Source of the DNA: Streptomyces spirodelae
Lineage (GTDB): Bacteria; Actinomycetota; Actinomycetes; Streptomycetales; Streptomycetaceae
Reading direction: 5' to 3'
Assembly (NCBI RefSeq): GCF_017676385.1
Contig: NZ_JAFFZN010000008.1
Span: 1 to 64,000 of the forward strand
Length of the DNA: 64,000 bases
A program made the translations under genes and the position numbers. The notes beneath the pieces were generated by a model. It was not told where the DNA came from. It saw only the letters and a program-made list of their open reading frames with translations, and ran no database searches. This document shows positions 38,586 through 48,146 of this stretch, in pieces. Within the stretch, counting starts at the first letter, position 1. Each line of letters begins with the position of its first letter.

Positions 38586-38595
38586 GCCGGGGCGC
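38578..38595. terminator. Hairpin at the 3' end of the gntR gene
   Basis: GCGCCCC pairs with GGGGCGC around TGCC. It directly abuts the gntR stop and partly overlaps the interspersed repeat, which here appears to serve as the terminator. Confidence 0.5.
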
Positions 38596-39225
38596 TCAGT
38601 CCCGGGGCGCCGGGGCGCAACCCAGCACATGCTCCTTCACCAGGAGGCCGATGTCCGGGTCACATCGCTCGATGGCGGCCATCACGGCCTCGTGCTCCTC
38701 CGCGTACGACTCCTGCACCGTACCGAGCCAGCGGATCGACAGCGCCGTCCACACCTCGATGCCCAGCCCCTCCCAGGTGTGCAGCAGCACGCTGTTGCCG
38801 GCTGCCCGCACCAGCTCCCGGTGGAAGGCCACGGTGTGGCGCACCTGCGCCTCCCCGTCCCCGCGCCGGTCCGCCTCGTACAGCGCCGCCACATGCGGCC
38901 GCAACCCCGTGACGTCCCCCGCCAGCCGGGGCACCGCCAGCTCCGCGGCGATCTGCTCCAGACCGGCCCGGACCGGATAGATCTCCTCCAGATCCGCCGC
39001 CGACAGCTCCCGCACCCGCACGCCCTTGTTCGGCGACGACTCGATCAGCCGCAGCGCCTCCAGCTCCCGCAGCGCCTCCCGCACGGGGGTCTGGCTGACC
39101 TCCAGCTCCACCGCGATCCGCCGCTCCACGATCCGCTCCCCGGGCTTCCACCGCCCACTGACGATCCCCTCCACGAGGTGCTCGCGGATCTGCTCGCGCA
39201 GCGACTGGACGACGGGCGGGGTCAT
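38596..39225 (-). CDS. GntR-family (FadR/FCD) transcriptional regulator
   Basis: A 209-residue metabolite-responsive repressor. The N-terminal winged helix reads LREQIREHLVEGIVSGRWKPG (partly quoted), ERRIAVELEVSQTPVREALRELEALRLIE and GVRVREL. The C-terminal FCD domain has a helical core with Asp/His residues for a metal-ligand site (AFHRELVRAAGNS). ATG 39225. It is immediately upstream of aceE on the same strand with a 17-bp palindrome between, so pyruvate dehydrogenase control is likely (inference by analogy with PdhR-like regulators). Confidence 0.9.
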   Translation of the reverse strand: MTPPVVQSLREQIREHLVEGIVSGRWKPGERIVERRIAVELEVSQTPVREALRELEALRLIESSPNKGVRVRELSAADLEEIYPVRAGLEQIAAELAVPRLAGDVTGLRPHVAALYEADRRGDGEAQVRHTVAFHRELVRAAGNSVLLHTWEGLGIEVWTALSIRWLGTVQESYAEEHEAVMAAIERCDPDIGLLVKEHVLGCAPAPRD

Positions 39226-39330
39226 GAAGACACTCCTCGCAGCGAGGTGGTGGGGCCCCTAGACGATACGACCTGCCCCGGCACCCGGTGCCACTGCATA
39301 CGGTGAGGGATCCGTCACGAGGACGACGGA

Positions 39331-39358
39331 GCCCCCGCCACACACGTGTGACGGGGGC
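39331..39358. terminator. Terminator downstream of sucB
   Basis: GCCCCCGCCACAC and GTGTGACGGGGGC form a 13-position stem with one C/A mismatch and a tiny loop, 25 bp past the sucB stop on its strand. Confidence 0.6.
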
Positions 39359-39382
39359 ACCACTTGCGGCTGGGCGTAAGGG

Positions 39383-41221
39383 TTACAGGCCCAGTTCGCC
39401 CTCGAACTCGCCGGCCTCGAGGCGGGCCTTGACGTCGTTGAGGTAGCGGGCGGCGTCGGCGCCGTCCACGAGCTGGTGGTCGTAGGACAGGGTCAGGTAG
39501 ACCATGTCGCGGATGGCGATGGTCTCGCCCAGGTCCGGGTGGTTGACGACCATCGGGCGGCGCACGGTGGCGCCGATGCCCAGCTCGGCGACCTGCGGGT
39601 AGTTCACGATGATGGTGTCGAAGAGCGCGCCCCGCGAACCGGTGTTGCTGATCGTGAACGTGCCGCCGGACATGTCGTCCGGGCCCAGACCGCCCTCGCG
39701 GACCTTCTTGGCCAGCTCGGCGGTCTTGCGGGCGATCCCCGCCAGGTTGAGGTTTCCGGCCTCCTTGATGACCGGGACCATCAGACCCTTCTCGGAGTCC
39801 ACCGCGATGCCGATGTTCTCGACGTCGTGGTAGGTGATGGTGCCGTCGTCGTTCAGCCGCGCGTTGACGGACGGGTGGGCCTTCAGCGCCTCGGCAGCCG
39901 CCTGCACGAAGAACGGCATCGGGGAGAGCTTGACGCCCTCGCGCGCCGCGAAGCCCTCCTTCGCGCGGGCCCGCAGCTGCATGATGCGGGTGACGTCCAC
40001 CTCGACGACCGTGGACAGCTGCGCCTGGCTGTGCAGCGCCTTCATCATGTTGTCCGCGATGAGCTTGCGGATGCGCGGCATCTTCACCGTCTGGCCGCGC
40101 AGCGGCGACGGCTCCAGCTTGGGCGAGGTGGGACGGCCGGCCGCCGCGGGGGCGGCGGCGGGAGCCGCCGGGGCCTGGGCCTTGGCCTTGGCCGCCTCGG
40201 CGGCCTGGATGACGTCCTGCTTGCGGATGCGGCCACCCACACCGGTACCGCGCACCGTGGTCAGGTCCACGCCCTGCTCGGACGCCAGCTTGCGCACCAG
40301 CGGGGTCACATAGGCGCCGTCGCTCTCCGGCGCCGCGGCCGGAGCCGGGGCTGCCGGAGCCGCAGGAGCCTGTGCGGCGGGTGCGGGCTGCGCGGGCGCG
40401 GGCTGGGCCGGCGGCGCCGGCTGAGCGGGCGCGGGCTGGGCCCGAGAGGGCTCCGGAGGCGTCTGCGGCGCGGCGGGCTGCGCCGGTGCCGCGGGGGCCT
40501 GCGGGGCCTCCTGTGCGGGCTGCGGCGCCGCCTCGGCGGGCTTGGCCGGAGCCGAAGGTGCCGGGGCAGCGGCAGCCGGAGCGGCACCGGCGGCGCCGAT
40601 GACGGCCAGCTTGGCGCCGACCTCGGCCGTCTCGTCCTCGCCGACGGCGATCTCCAGCAGGGTGCCGGAGGTCGGCGCGGGGATCTCGGTGTCCACCTTG
40701 TCGGTGGAGACCTCCAGCAGCGGCTCGTCGGCCTCGACCTCGTCGCCGACCTGCTTGAGCCAGCGGGTGACGGTGCCCTCGGTGACGGACTCGCCCAGCG
40801 CGGGCAGTACGACGTCGGTGCCGGTGCCCTCGGCCGCGCCACCGCCGGACGGCGCTGCGGCAGCGGGCTCGGGCTGGGCCGGTGCGGCCGGGGCCTCGGC
40901 CTGCGCGGGCTGCTCCGCGGCAGGCGCGGCGGCCGGCTCGGCCGCGGGCTCGGCGGCCGGTGCGGCGGCGGCCGGAGCGCCGGAGCCGTCGTCGATGACG
41001 GCCAGCTCGGCGCCGACCTCCACCGTCTCGTCCTCGGCGACCTTGATGGAGGCGATGGTCCCGGAAGCGGGGGCCGGGATCTCGGTGTCGACCTTGTCGG
41101 TGGAGACCTCGAGCAGCGGCTCGTCGGCCTCGATGTGCTCACCCTCGGCCTTCAGCCAGCGGGTGACGGTGCCCTCGGTCACGCTCTCGCCGAGCGCCGG
41201 CAGGGTTACGGAAACCGCCAT
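39383..41221 (-). CDS. sucB: Dihydrolipoamide acyltransferase (2-oxoacid dehydrogenase E2)
   Basis: 612 residues in classic E2 order. Two near-identical lipoyl domains ([18 protein letters not shown] and lipoyl-lysine [12 protein letters not shown], at ~1-75 and ~115-190) are joined by Ala/Pro/Glu-rich linkers. A peripheral-subunit binding domain ([17 protein letters not shown], near residues 302-340) and the catalytic acyltransferase domain ending in the [14 protein letters not shown] active site follow. In actinobacteria SucB-type E2 is shared by pyruvate and 2-oxoglutarate dehydrogenase complexes. lpd is immediately upstream (61 bp between coding ends) on the same strand, so an lpd-sucB operon is likely. 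Confidence 0.95.
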   Translation of the reverse strand: MAVSVTLPALGESVTEGTVTRWLKAEGEHIEADEPLLEVSTDKVDTEIPAPASGTIASIKVAEDETVEVGAELAVIDDGSGAPAAAAPAAEPAAEPAAAPAAEQPAQAEAPAAPAQPEPAAAAPSGGGAAEGTGTDVVLPALGESVTEGTVTRWLKQVGDEVEADEPLLEVSTDKVDTEIPAPTSGTLLEIAVGEDETAEVGAKLAVIGAAGAAPAAAAPAPSAPAKPAEAAPQPAQEAPQAPAAPAQPAAPQTPPEPSRAQPAPAQPAPPAQPAPAQPAPAAQAPAAPAAPAPAAAPESDGAYVTPLVRKLASEQGVDLTTVRGTGVGGRIRKQDVIQAAEAAKAKAQAPAAPAAAPAAAGRPTSPKLEPSPLRGQTVKMPRIRKLIADNMMKALHSQAQLSTVVEVDVTRIMQLRARAKEGFAAREGVKLSPMPFFVQAAAEALKAHPSVNARLNDDGTITYHDVENIGIAVDSEKGLMVPVIKEAGNLNLAGIARKTAELAKKVREGGLGPDDMSGGTFTISNTGSRGALFDTIIVNYPQVAELGIGATVRRPMVVNHPDLGETIAIRDMVYLTLSYDHQLVDGADAARYLNDVKARLEAGEFEGELGL

Positions 41222-41282
41222 GGTTTCTGTTGCTCCTTACAAAACTGTGCGGATGGGTCGCGCCCTGACTGGAACCCGGCGG

Positions 41283-42671
41283 TCAGTCGTGGGAGTGCAG
41301 CGGCTTGCCGGCCAGCGCCAGGTGCGCCTCGCCGAGCGCCTCGGTCTGGGTCGGGTGGGCGTGGATGAGCTGGGCCACCTCTGCGGGCAGCGCCTCCCAG
41401 TTGTAGATGAGCTGGGCCTCGGCGACCTGCTCACCCATGCGGTCTCCGACCATGTGGACGCCGACCACGGCACCATCGCGCACCTGGACGAGCTTGACCT
41501 CGCCCGCCGTCTTCAGGATCTTGCTCTTGCCGTTGCCCGCGAGGTTGTACTTGAGCGTGACCACCTTGTCGGCACCGTACCGCTCCTTGGCCTGCTCCTC
41601 GGTGAGGCCGACCGAGGCCACCTCCGGGTTGCAGTACGTGACTCGCGGCACACCGGCGTAGTCGACCGGCACCGGGTTGAGTCCGGCCAGCCGCTCCGCG
41701 ACCAGGATGCCCTCGGCGAAGCCCACGTGTGCGAGCTGGAGGGTGGGGATCAGGTCGCCGACGGCGGAGATCGTCGGGACGCTGGTGCGGCAGTACTCGT
41801 CCACCGTGACGAAGCCGCGGTCCATGGCGACCCCGGCCTCCTCGTAACCCAGGCCCTCGGAGACCGGGCCGCGGCCGATGGCGACCAGCAGCACCTCTGC
41901 CTCGAACTCCTTGCCGTCCGCCAGCGTGACCTTGACGCCGTCGGCGGTGTACTCGGCCTTGTCGAAGAAGGTGCCGAGGTTGAACTTGATACCGCGCTTG
42001 CGGAAGGCCCGCTCCAGCAGCTTGGAGCTGTTCTCGTCCTCGGCCGGGACCAGGTGCTTGAGGCCCTCGACGACGGTCACGTCCGCGCCGAAGGACTTCC
42101 ACACGGAGGCGAACTCGACGCCGATGACGCCGCCGCCCAGGATGATCGCGGACTTCGGGACCCGGTCCATGACCAGCGCGTCGTCGGAGCTGATGATGCG
42201 CTCGTGGTCGATGGTCAGACCCGGCAGCGACTTGGGCACCGAACCGGTCGCCAGCAGGATGTGGCGGCCCTCGTAGCGCCGGCCGTTGACATCGACGGAA
42301 GTGGGCGAGGACAGCCGGCCCTCGCCCTCCACGTAGGTGACCTTGCGCGAGGCGACCAGCCCCTGCAGGCCCTTGTAGAGCCCGGAGATCACGCCGTCCT
42401 TGTACTTGTGGACGCCGGCCATGTCGATGCCCTCGAACGAGGTCTTGACACCGAACTCGGCACTTTCGCGGGACTGGTCGGCCACCTCGCCGGCGTGCAG
42501 CAGCGCCTTGGTCGGGATGCAGCCCCGGTGCAGGCAGGTACCGCCCAGCTTGTCCTTCTCGATAAGGGCGACATCCAGACCGAGCTGCGCGGCGCGAAGG
42601 GCAGCGGCATAACCGCCGCTACCGCCTCCGAGGATCACTAGGTCGAAAACGGTGCTGGCGTCGTTCGCCAC
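41283..42671 (-). CDS. lpd: Dihydrolipoyl dehydrogenase (E3)
   Basis: A 462-residue FAD disulfide reductase that reoxidises the lipoyl groups of the 2-oxoacid dehydrogenase complexes using NAD+. The FAD motif VILGGGSGGYAAALRAA, the redox-active disulfide GGTCLHRGCIPTKALL and the C-terminal catalytic His-Glu in IHAHPTQTEALGEA are all present. GTG 42671 has GGAGG 7 nt upstream; the frame extends 31 codons further with no homology. A TTGACA hexamer lies on the minus strand at 42778-42783 but without a clear -10. It is first in the lpd-sucB pair. Confidence 0.95.
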   Translation of the reverse strand: MANDASTVFDLVILGGGSGGYAAALRAAQLGLDVALIEKDKLGGTCLHRGCIPTKALLHAGEVADQSRESAEFGVKTSFEGIDMAGVHKYKDGVISGLYKGLQGLVASRKVTYVEGEGRLSSPTSVDVNGRRYEGRHILLATGSVPKSLPGLTIDHERIISSDDALVMDRVPKSAIILGGGVIGVEFASVWKSFGADVTVVEGLKHLVPAEDENSSKLLERAFRKRGIKFNLGTFFDKAEYTADGVKVTLADGKEFEAEVLLVAIGRGPVSEGLGYEEAGVAMDRGFVTVDEYCRTSVPTISAVGDLIPTLQLAHVGFAEGILVAERLAGLNPVPVDYAGVPRVTYCNPEVASVGLTEEQAKERYGADKVVTLKYNLAGNGKSKILKTAGEVKLVQVRDGAVVGVHMVGDRMGEQVAEAQLIYNWEALPAEVAQLIHAHPTQTEALGEAHLALAGKPLHSHD

Positions 42672-42870
42672 GTCACGTCCTCCATGCATGGGTACGCCGT
42701 AGCCGGTCTCGTGTGACCGGGCGGCTTGAGGTTCGGCCGCTTTTGTCTGCTCGGCCCTTTTCATCGCTTCCGGCTTCTGTCAAGCCGTGCGGGGCCCTGT
42801 CCTGCCAGTGACCCATCTTTGCACTTGTTGCCGGAAAGCGGGGAGCGGGGTGCCTCCGGCGGTCGGACCA

Positions 42871-42909
42871 AGGGGTGTGGGGCTTCGGGAGGCGAAGCCC
42901 CACACCCCT
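42871..42909. terminator. Strong terminator downstream of pepA
   Basis: A perfect 16-bp stem (AGGGGTGTGGGGCTTC with GAAGCCCCACACCCCT) around GGGAGGC, 15 bp past the pepA stop. It separates pepA from the lpd promoter region. Confidence 0.8.
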
Positions 42910-42923
42910 CCCGGCCGGTCCGG

Positions 42924-44501
42924 TCAGTCGCCCTCGGCCGTGCGCTCCACGAGCCGGACCAGCGTCCGCACCGCCGAGCCCGTGCCGCCCTTGGGGGTGT
43001 AGCCGAACGGGCCGGACTCGTTGAAGGCCGGGCCCGCGATGTCCAGGTGCGCCCAGGGCGTGGACTCGGGGACGAACTCCTTCAGGAAGAGCCCGGCGAG
43101 CAGGCCGCCGCCCATCCGCTCACCGATGTTGGCGATGTCGGCGACCGGGGAGTCGAAGCTCTTGCGCAGATGTCCGGGCAGCGGCATCGGCCAGGCGTCC
43201 TCGCCCGCTTCCTCGGCCGCCTCGTGCAGCGCGGTGCGGAACTCGTCGTCGTTCGCCATGATCCCGAAGGTGCGGTTGCCCAGGGCCAGCACCATCGCGC
43301 CGGTCAGCGTCGCCACGTCCACGATCGCGTCCGGCTCCTCCTCGCTCGCGCGGGTCAGCGCGTCCGCCAGCACCAGCCGTCCCTCGGCGTCGGTGTTGAG
43401 CACCTCCACCGTCTTGCCGCTGTACATGGTCAGCACATCACCCGGACGAGTGGCCGAGCCGGAGGGCATGTTCTCCGCCAGCGCCAGCCAGCCGGTCACA
43501 TTGGCCTGGAGCCCCAGCCGGGCGGCGGCCACGACGGCGGAGAAGACGGCGGCAGCCCCGCTCATGTCGCACTTCATCGTCTCGTTGTGGCCCGCGGGCT
43601 TGAGCGAGATGCCGCCCGAGTCGTAGGTGATGCCCTTGCCGACCAGCGCGAGGGACTGCTTCGCCTTCGGGTGCGACCAGCCGATACGGACCAGCCGCGG
43701 CGGCTGCGTCGAGCCGTTGCCGACCCCCAGGATGCCGCCGTAGCCGCCCTTGGCCAGCGCCTTCTCGTCCAGCACCTCGAAGGTGAGGCCGAAGGACTTG
43801 GCCGCGGCGCGGGCCTCGGCGGCGAAGGTCTTGGGGTCGAGCCCGTTGGCCGGGGTGTTGATCAGGTCACGCGCCCGGTGCACCTCCTCGGCCACCACCT
43901 GCGCGCGCTCCAACGCCGCCTTGTGCGCCTTGTCCCGCGGCTTGGCGCCGACCAGCGCGATCTCGGCGAGCGGCGCCGAGCTGTCCTTGGCGTCCTTGCC
44001 GCTCTTGTCGCCCTTGTTCTGGGCGCTCTTGTCCTTGCCCCGGTAGGCGGTGAAGGAGTAGGCACCCAGCAGCGCGCCCTCGGCGACGGCGGAGACGGCC
44101 TCGGCGTCCTCGACCGGCAGCGCGAACGCGGCCTTCTTGCTGCCGGCCAGCGCCCGTGCGGCGGCACCGGCTGCGCGGCGCAGCACCTCGGCGTCGTACG
44201 ACTCCTGCTTGCCGGCCGCCTCGCCCAGCCCGACCGCCACGACGACGGGGGCCTTCACTCCGGTCGCGGGGGCCGGCAGCTTGGTGACCTCGCCCTCGCC
44301 GCCGCTCGCGCCGAGAGTCTCGAGCGTCGCGGCCAGCTTGCCGCCGTACGCCTTGTCCACGGCCTCCGCGCCGGGGGCGAGGACGACGGCCGCCTTGGCA
44401 GCGCGGCCCTTGCCGGAGGAGCCGTTCTTGGCGATACCGACGACGACGGCGTCCGCGCGCAGCGTCGCGGCGGACGAGGAGCTGAGAGTCAGTGCAGACA
44501 C
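42924..44501 (-). CDS. pepA: Leucyl aminopeptidase (M17)
   Basis: A 525-residue cytosolic di-zinc or manganese aminopeptidase removing N-terminal residues from peptides. The family signature NTDAEGRLVLADAL is present, as are the metal-site segment GKGITYDSGGISLKP and KCDMSGAAAV. GTG 44501 opens VSALTLSSSS and lies after AGGAAGAAGG. The length is in the normal range (~500), with a slightly long Lys/Asp insert near residue 180 (NKGDKSGKDAKDSS). It is separate from cobS by 169 bp with a hairpin between. Confidence 0.95.
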   Translation of the reverse strand: MSALTLSSSSAATLRADAVVVGIAKNGSSGKGRAAKAAVVLAPGAEAVDKAYGGKLAATLETLGASGGEGEVTKLPAPATGVKAPVVVAVGLGEAAGKQESYDAEVLRRAAGAAARALAGSKKAAFALPVEDAEAVSAVAEGALLGAYSFTAYRGKDKSAQNKGDKSGKDAKDSSAPLAEIALVGAKPRDKAHKAALERAQVVAEEVHRARDLINTPANGLDPKTFAAEARAAAKSFGLTFEVLDEKALAKGGYGGILGVGNGSTQPPRLVRIGWSHPKAKQSLALVGKGITYDSGGISLKPAGHNETMKCDMSGAAAVFSAVVAAARLGLQANVTGWLALAENMPSGSATRPGDVLTMYSGKTVEVLNTDAEGRLVLADALTRASEEEPDAIVDVATLTGAMVLALGNRTFGIMANDDEFRTALHEAAEEAGEDAWPMPLPGHLRKSFDSPVADIANIGERMGGGLLAGLFLKEFVPESTPWAHLDIAGPAFNESGPFGYTPKGGTGSAVRTLVRLVERTAEGD

Positions 44502-44610
44502 GTGGGAGAGACCTTCTTCCTGAACATGGCTTCGGAGTGCGTGTCGCCTCCGGTCGGTTCGGAGCGCATCGGCTCCGGCTTCGGACGTTCCGGGCATCGT
44601 ATGCCCGTGT

Positions 44611-44628
44611 CCCCCGGAACGCCGGGGG
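44611..44628. terminator. Hairpin downstream of cobS
   Basis: CCCCCGG pairs with CCGGGGG around AACG. An alternative wider fold (CGTTCCGGG with CCCGGAACG) overlaps it. It lies between the cobS stop and the pepA start on their strand. Confidence 0.45.
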
Positions 44629-44670
44629 AGTTACGGGTGGGGGTGGAAGCGGAGGTTCGCGGCAATCCCG

Positions 44671-45483
44671 TCACAGGACCGCGGCCACGACGAGCGTGCA
44701 GCAGCCCGCGGCCTCGGCCACCGCGCCGAAGACATCCCCTGTCACACCGCCGAACCGCGCCGTACAGCGCCGCAACAGCGCCTCGGCTGCGCCCAGTCCG
44801 AGCACGGTGGCGACCGCGAAGCCGGCGATCCGCCCCATCGGTCCCGGGCAGGCCGCTCCCAGCCCGACGGCCAGTGCCACGCACAGCCCGGCCACCCCCA
44901 GCGCGGCCCCGCGCGGCACTGTCCCGGCGACGGCTGCCCCCAGCCCGTCGGGCCGCGCGGCGGGTACGCCCTCGCGGGAGGCGAGAGTGAGGGCGCCGCG
45001 TGCGGCGACAGCGGAGGCGACGGCACCGGCGGTACCGATGGCCCACCCCTGGCCGTACAGCGCGGCGAGCGCGGCCACCTGCCCCAGCAGTACGAACACC
45101 AGCGTGATGACGCCGAACGGCCCGATGTCGGACTGCTTCATCACCCGCAGCGCCTCCTCGGCCGGCTTGCCGCTGCCCAGGCCGTCGGCGACGTCGGCGA
45201 GGCCGTCCAGATGCAGCCCCCGGGTCAGCACCGCGGGCACCGCCACGGCTGCCACGGCGGCGAGCAGCGCCGAGGCCCCGCACACCAGCAGCACGGCGCC
45301 CACGGCGGCGGCGACCAGCCCCACCACGAGCCCGACCGCCGGGGCGCACACCATGCCCACGCGCGCGGCGGGCCTGTCCCACCGCTCCACGCCGACGGGC
45401 AGCACGGTCAGCGTTCCGAAGGCGAATCGCAGTCCCTGGGCCGCCGAGGCTCTGTCGGTCTCCGCGGATGACGAGGAATCCAT
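44671..45483 (-). CDS. cobS: Adenosylcobinamide-GDP ribazoletransferase (cobalamin synthase)
   Basis: 270 residues, polytopic inner-membrane enzyme joining alpha-ribazole to adenosylcobinamide-GDP, the last assembly step of cobalamin. The conserved core LHLDGLADVADGLGSGKPAEEALRVMKQSDIGPFG (partly quoted) contains the acidic metal-binding residues. About seven hydrophobic segments follow. ATG 45483 opens MDSSSSAETDR. It is third in the cobU-cobT-cobS run, on the same strand, with the interspersed repeat between it and cobT. Confidence 0.93.
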   Translation of the reverse strand: MDSSSSAETDRASAAQGLRFAFGTLTVLPVGVERWDRPAARVGMVCAPAVGLVVGLVAAAVGAVLLVCGASALLAAVAAVAVPAVLTRGLHLDGLADVADGLGSGKPAEEALRVMKQSDIGPFGVITLVFVLLGQVAALAALYGQGWAIGTAGAVASAVAARGALTLASREGVPAARPDGLGAAVAGTVPRGAALGVAGLCVALAVGLGAACPGPMGRIAGFAVATVLGLGAAEALLRRCTARFGGVTGDVFGAVAEAAGCCTLVVAAVL

Positions 45484-45530
45484 GGCCGAGCAGGCTACTG
45501 CCCGAGCGCAAAGGGAGGGACGCGCCCCCG

Positions 45531-45558
45531 AGGGGCGCGGGGAACTGCGCGACCAGCC
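45531..45558 (-). repeat. Interspersed repeat copy between cobT and cobS
   Basis: Read on the minus strand these 28 nt begin GGCTGGTCGCGCAGTTCCCC and are identical to 38558-38585. A 7-bp hairpin (45522-45538, GCGCCCC with GGGGCGC) overlaps one end. It may act as a weak terminator or mRNA stabiliser within the cob run. Confidence 0.75.
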
Positions 45559-45630
45559 AACGAATCCCCCGCAGTCTGCAACGCACAGGGAGAGGCAGCC
45601 CCTTCCCAGCACACACGCGAGGGCACCGGC

Positions 45631-46725
45631 TCAGGTGACGTCCACAGCCTCCGCGGAGTGGGGCGCCCCCTCCCGTTCCCGTACGGGAAGTTCCGCGGCC
45701 AGCGCCGCCGCGGCCCGCACCAGCGGCAGCGCCAACAGCGCTCCGGTGCCGCCGCCCACCTCCACCCCCTGCTCCAGCAGGGGATCGGCGGCCAGCCTGT
45801 CCAGCGCCTTGGCCTGGGCCGGTTCGCTGCCGGCCTGGCCCGCCAGCCACCAGTCCGGGGCGCGGAACGCCACCCGCTGGCCGACCAGCGCGCACGCCGC
45901 GGAGACGACGCCGTCGAGGATGACAGGCGTGTGCCGGACCGCCGACTGGAGCAGGAACCCGGTCATGGCCGTCAGGTCGGCGCCGCCCACCGTCGCCAGC
46001 AGCTGCAACTGGTCGCCCAGCACCGGCCGGGCCCGGCGCAGTCCGTCGCGGATGGCGGCGCACTTGCGCATCCACGTCAGGTCGTCGATGCCGCCCCCGC
46101 CCCGGCCGGTCACCACCGACGCGTCGGTTCCGCACAGCGCGGCGACCAGCGTTCCGGCCGCCGTGGTGCCGCCGACGCTCAGATCGCCGAGGACCACCAG
46201 GTCCGTACCGGCGTCCGCCTCCTCGTCGGCGACGGCCATCCCCGCGCGGAACGCCGCCGCTGCCTCCTGGGGCGTCAGCGTGTCCTCGCTGTCCAGCCGC
46301 CCGGACGAACGGCGCACCCGGTGCCGCGTCACCTCGGCCGGCAGCTCGTCCGCTTCGCAGTCGAGCGCAATGTCGACCACCCGGACCGGAACCTCGAACT
46401 GCCGCGCCAGCACGGCAGCGGGCGAGACGCCGTCCAGCAACTCACGTACGAGCTCCTTGGCGGTGCCCGGCTGCCGGGTGGAGACGCCGAGTTCGGCCAC
46501 GCCGTGGTCGCCGGCGAAGACCACCAGGCGCGGGTTGACCACCGGCTGCACAGGCACGCGTGCCTGTGCGGAGCTGAGCCATTCGCCCACGTCCTCCAGC
46601 CGTCCCAGGGCCCGTGGGGGCAGCCCGGTCAGCGCACGCCGTTCCTCGGCTTCCCGGCGCAGGCCGCCGTGCGGGCGCTCGATGAGGTCGGAGAAGTCGT
46701 CCAGATCCAGGGTGCGGTCGCTCAT
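45631..46725 (-). CDS. cobT: Nicotinate-nucleotide--dimethylbenzimidazole phosphoribosyltransferase
   Basis: 364 residues. It makes alpha-ribazole phosphate from dimethylbenzimidazole and nicotinate mononucleotide for the lower loop of cobalamin. Conserved segments are NPRLVVFAGDHGVAELGVS, VLGDLSVGGTTAAGTLVAAL (family: GE(M/L)GIGNTT-like), and a C-terminal catalytic EVGGGTGALLALPLV. Here the usual GEMGIGNTT reads GDLSVGGTT, as in other actinobacterial CobT proteins to my recollection. ATG 46725 opens MSDRTLDLDDFSDL. It lies between the cobU-type gene and cobS on one strand. Confidence 0.92.
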   Translation of the reverse strand: MSDRTLDLDDFSDLIERPHGGLRREAEERRALTGLPPRALGRLEDVGEWLSSAQARVPVQPVVNPRLVVFAGDHGVAELGVSTRQPGTAKELVRELLDGVSPAAVLARQFEVPVRVVDIALDCEADELPAEVTRHRVRRSSGRLDSEDTLTPQEAAAAFRAGMAVADEEADAGTDLVVLGDLSVGGTTAAGTLVAALCGTDASVVTGRGGGGIDDLTWMRKCAAIRDGLRRARPVLGDQLQLLATVGGADLTAMTGFLLQSAVRHTPVILDGVVSAACALVGQRVAFRAPDWWLAGQAGSEPAQAKALDRLAADPLLEQGVEVGGGTGALLALPLVRAAAALAAELPVREREGAPHSAEAVDVT

Positions 46726-46790
46726 GCCCGCTGAGATTACGTGAGCGGCTCGCGCCTGTGTGGGGCGCCTTGCTGATGAGGTCGCACCCC

Positions 46791-46829
46791 CGCGGCGGAG
46801 CCGCATATGGGAGGCGGCCCCGCGCCCCT
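46791..46829 (+). repeat. Second interspersed repeat family, copy near cobU
   Basis: The block GCGGCGGAGCCGCATAT and, a few bases later, GCCCCGCGCCCCT recur together at 61348-61384. It includes the small palindrome GCGGCGGAGCCGC. It is found in the intergenic gap between the cobU-type gene and cobT. Confidence 0.6.
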
Positions 46830-46844
46830 GACATGGCGCAGCCC

Positions 46845-48062
46845 TCACCGCAGTGGCAACGCCACACCCGCGACCGTCAGCAGTACATGCTCGCACTCAG
46901 CGGCGAACGCCGCGTTCAGGCGGCCCAGTTCGTCGCGGAAGCGCCGCCCGGCGGGGGTGGCGGGCACCACCCCGGAGCCCACCTCGTTGCTGACCGCCAC
47001 CAGTTGCCGTCGTGTGCCTCGTACGGCGGTCACGAGCGCCCGCACCCGCGCGGCCAGTTCGGCGGCGCCGCCCCGCTCCCACCGCTCGTCGTCCCAGGCG
47101 CCCACCTCGTCCATGGCGTGGGTGAGCCACAGCGCCAGACAGTCGACCAGCAGCGGCGGCCCCTCCTGCTCCAGCAGCGGCACCAGGTCGCAGGTCTCCT
47201 CGGTACGCCAGGAGGCGGGCCGCCGCTCGCGGTGCTCGGCCACCCGCGCCGCCCACTCGGGGTCACCGTCGCGGGTGCCGCCGGTGGCCACGTAGACCAC
47301 CCCGGGGAACGCGGCCAGCCGCCGCTCGGCCTCGACGGACTTGCCCGAGCGGGCCCCGCCCAGCACCAGCGTGCGGCGTGGGGGCTCGGAGACGTCCACC
47401 CCGCCGTGGAACTCGCCGACGGTGAGCGTCGTACCGTCCGGAACGGCGCGCGCACCGGCCGCCGCCAGCCGCCGGTGCAGCTCCGGGCCCGGTGGCACGT
47501 CGTGCCCGAGGTGGACGGCGAGCACATCGGTGGCCGCGCCCACCAGGCCCGCCTCCCGCAGCCGGGCCAGCGCGTCGGGCCGCCCGGCCACGTCCAGCAG
47601 CGCCACGTCGTAGGGGCCGCCGTGCCCGGTCCCGCGCTCGCCCGTCCCGGCGAGCGCGGCGCCCGGCGGCAGGTACAGCAGCCGCTCGCCGCCCGGTCCG
47701 GTCACCAGATACCCGGTGCCTGGCGAGTCCAGTGCCAGCGCCCGCACCCGGTGCCCGCTGATCAGCGCCAGTTCCTGCCGCTCCGGCACCCGGACGGGCG
47801 AAGGCAGCCCGGCGGGCACCTCCAGCGCGGGCCCCTCGTGCGGATGGGTCAGCAGCACCTGCCGTACGCCGCTGAGCGACTGGCCCGCGCGGGCTGCGGC
47901 GAAGGCGGGCCCTGGGGTCAGGTCGAGCAGCAGGGTGCTGTCCAACAGCAGCGCCGTAGCGGCCCGCGCTTCCGGGCCGCTCGCGGCGGCGCAGCGCGCG
48001 CAGGGGCAGTCGGGACGGGGGAGACCGGCGGGACCGCCGGTGCCGAGCAGTGTCAGTTCCAC
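46845..48062 (-). CDS. cobU: MBL-fold / adenosylcobinamide kinase-guanylyltransferase fusion
   Basis: 405 residues in two parts. The first ~225 form a metallo-beta-lactamase-like domain (MELTLLGTGGPAGLPRP, Cys-rich CPCARCAAA, LLTHPHEGPALEVP). This resembles PhnP-like phosphodiesterases but lacks a clear HxHxDH. From ~230 the CobU domain begins with P-loop LVLGGARSGKSVEAERRL, continues VYVATGGTRDGDPEW and WRTEE, and ends VSNEVGSGVVPATPAGRRFRD (partly quoted). CobU phosphorylates and then guanylylates adenosylcobinamide. GTG 48062 starts it. It heads the cobU-cobT-cobS run. Some actinobacteria carry this fusion; the role of the MBL part is unknown. Confidence 0.88.
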   Translation of the reverse strand: MELTLLGTGGPAGLPRPDCPCARCAAASGPEARAATALLLDSTLLLDLTPGPAFAAARAGQSLSGVRQVLLTHPHEGPALEVPAGLPSPVRVPERQELALISGHRVRALALDSPGTGYLVTGPGGERLLYLPPGAALAGTGERGTGHGGPYDVALLDVAGRPDALARLREAGLVGAATDVLAVHLGHDVPPGPELHRRLAAAGARAVPDGTTLTVGEFHGGVDVSEPPRRTLVLGGARSGKSVEAERRLAAFPGVVYVATGGTRDGDPEWAARVAEHRERRPASWRTEETCDLVPLLEQEGPPLLVDCLALWLTHAMDEVGAWDDERWERGGAAELAARVRALVTAVRGTRRQLVAVSNEVGSGVVPATPAGRRFRDELGRLNAAFAAECEHVLLTVAGVALPLR

Positions 48063-48146
48063 CCTCTGATCGTCTCGTGACCTGCCACCGGGTGCGCACA
48101 GGGGACTACGCTTCCGGGAGCAACCGGCGATCTTACGGAGGCACTG

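Noticed and set aside
39476..42641. Long plus-strand frames (630 and 699 codons) opposite sucB and lpd
   Set aside because: They are Gly/Arg/Leu or Ala/Ser/Thr repeats produced by reading Ala/Pro/Glu-rich E2 linkers and lpd in antisense.
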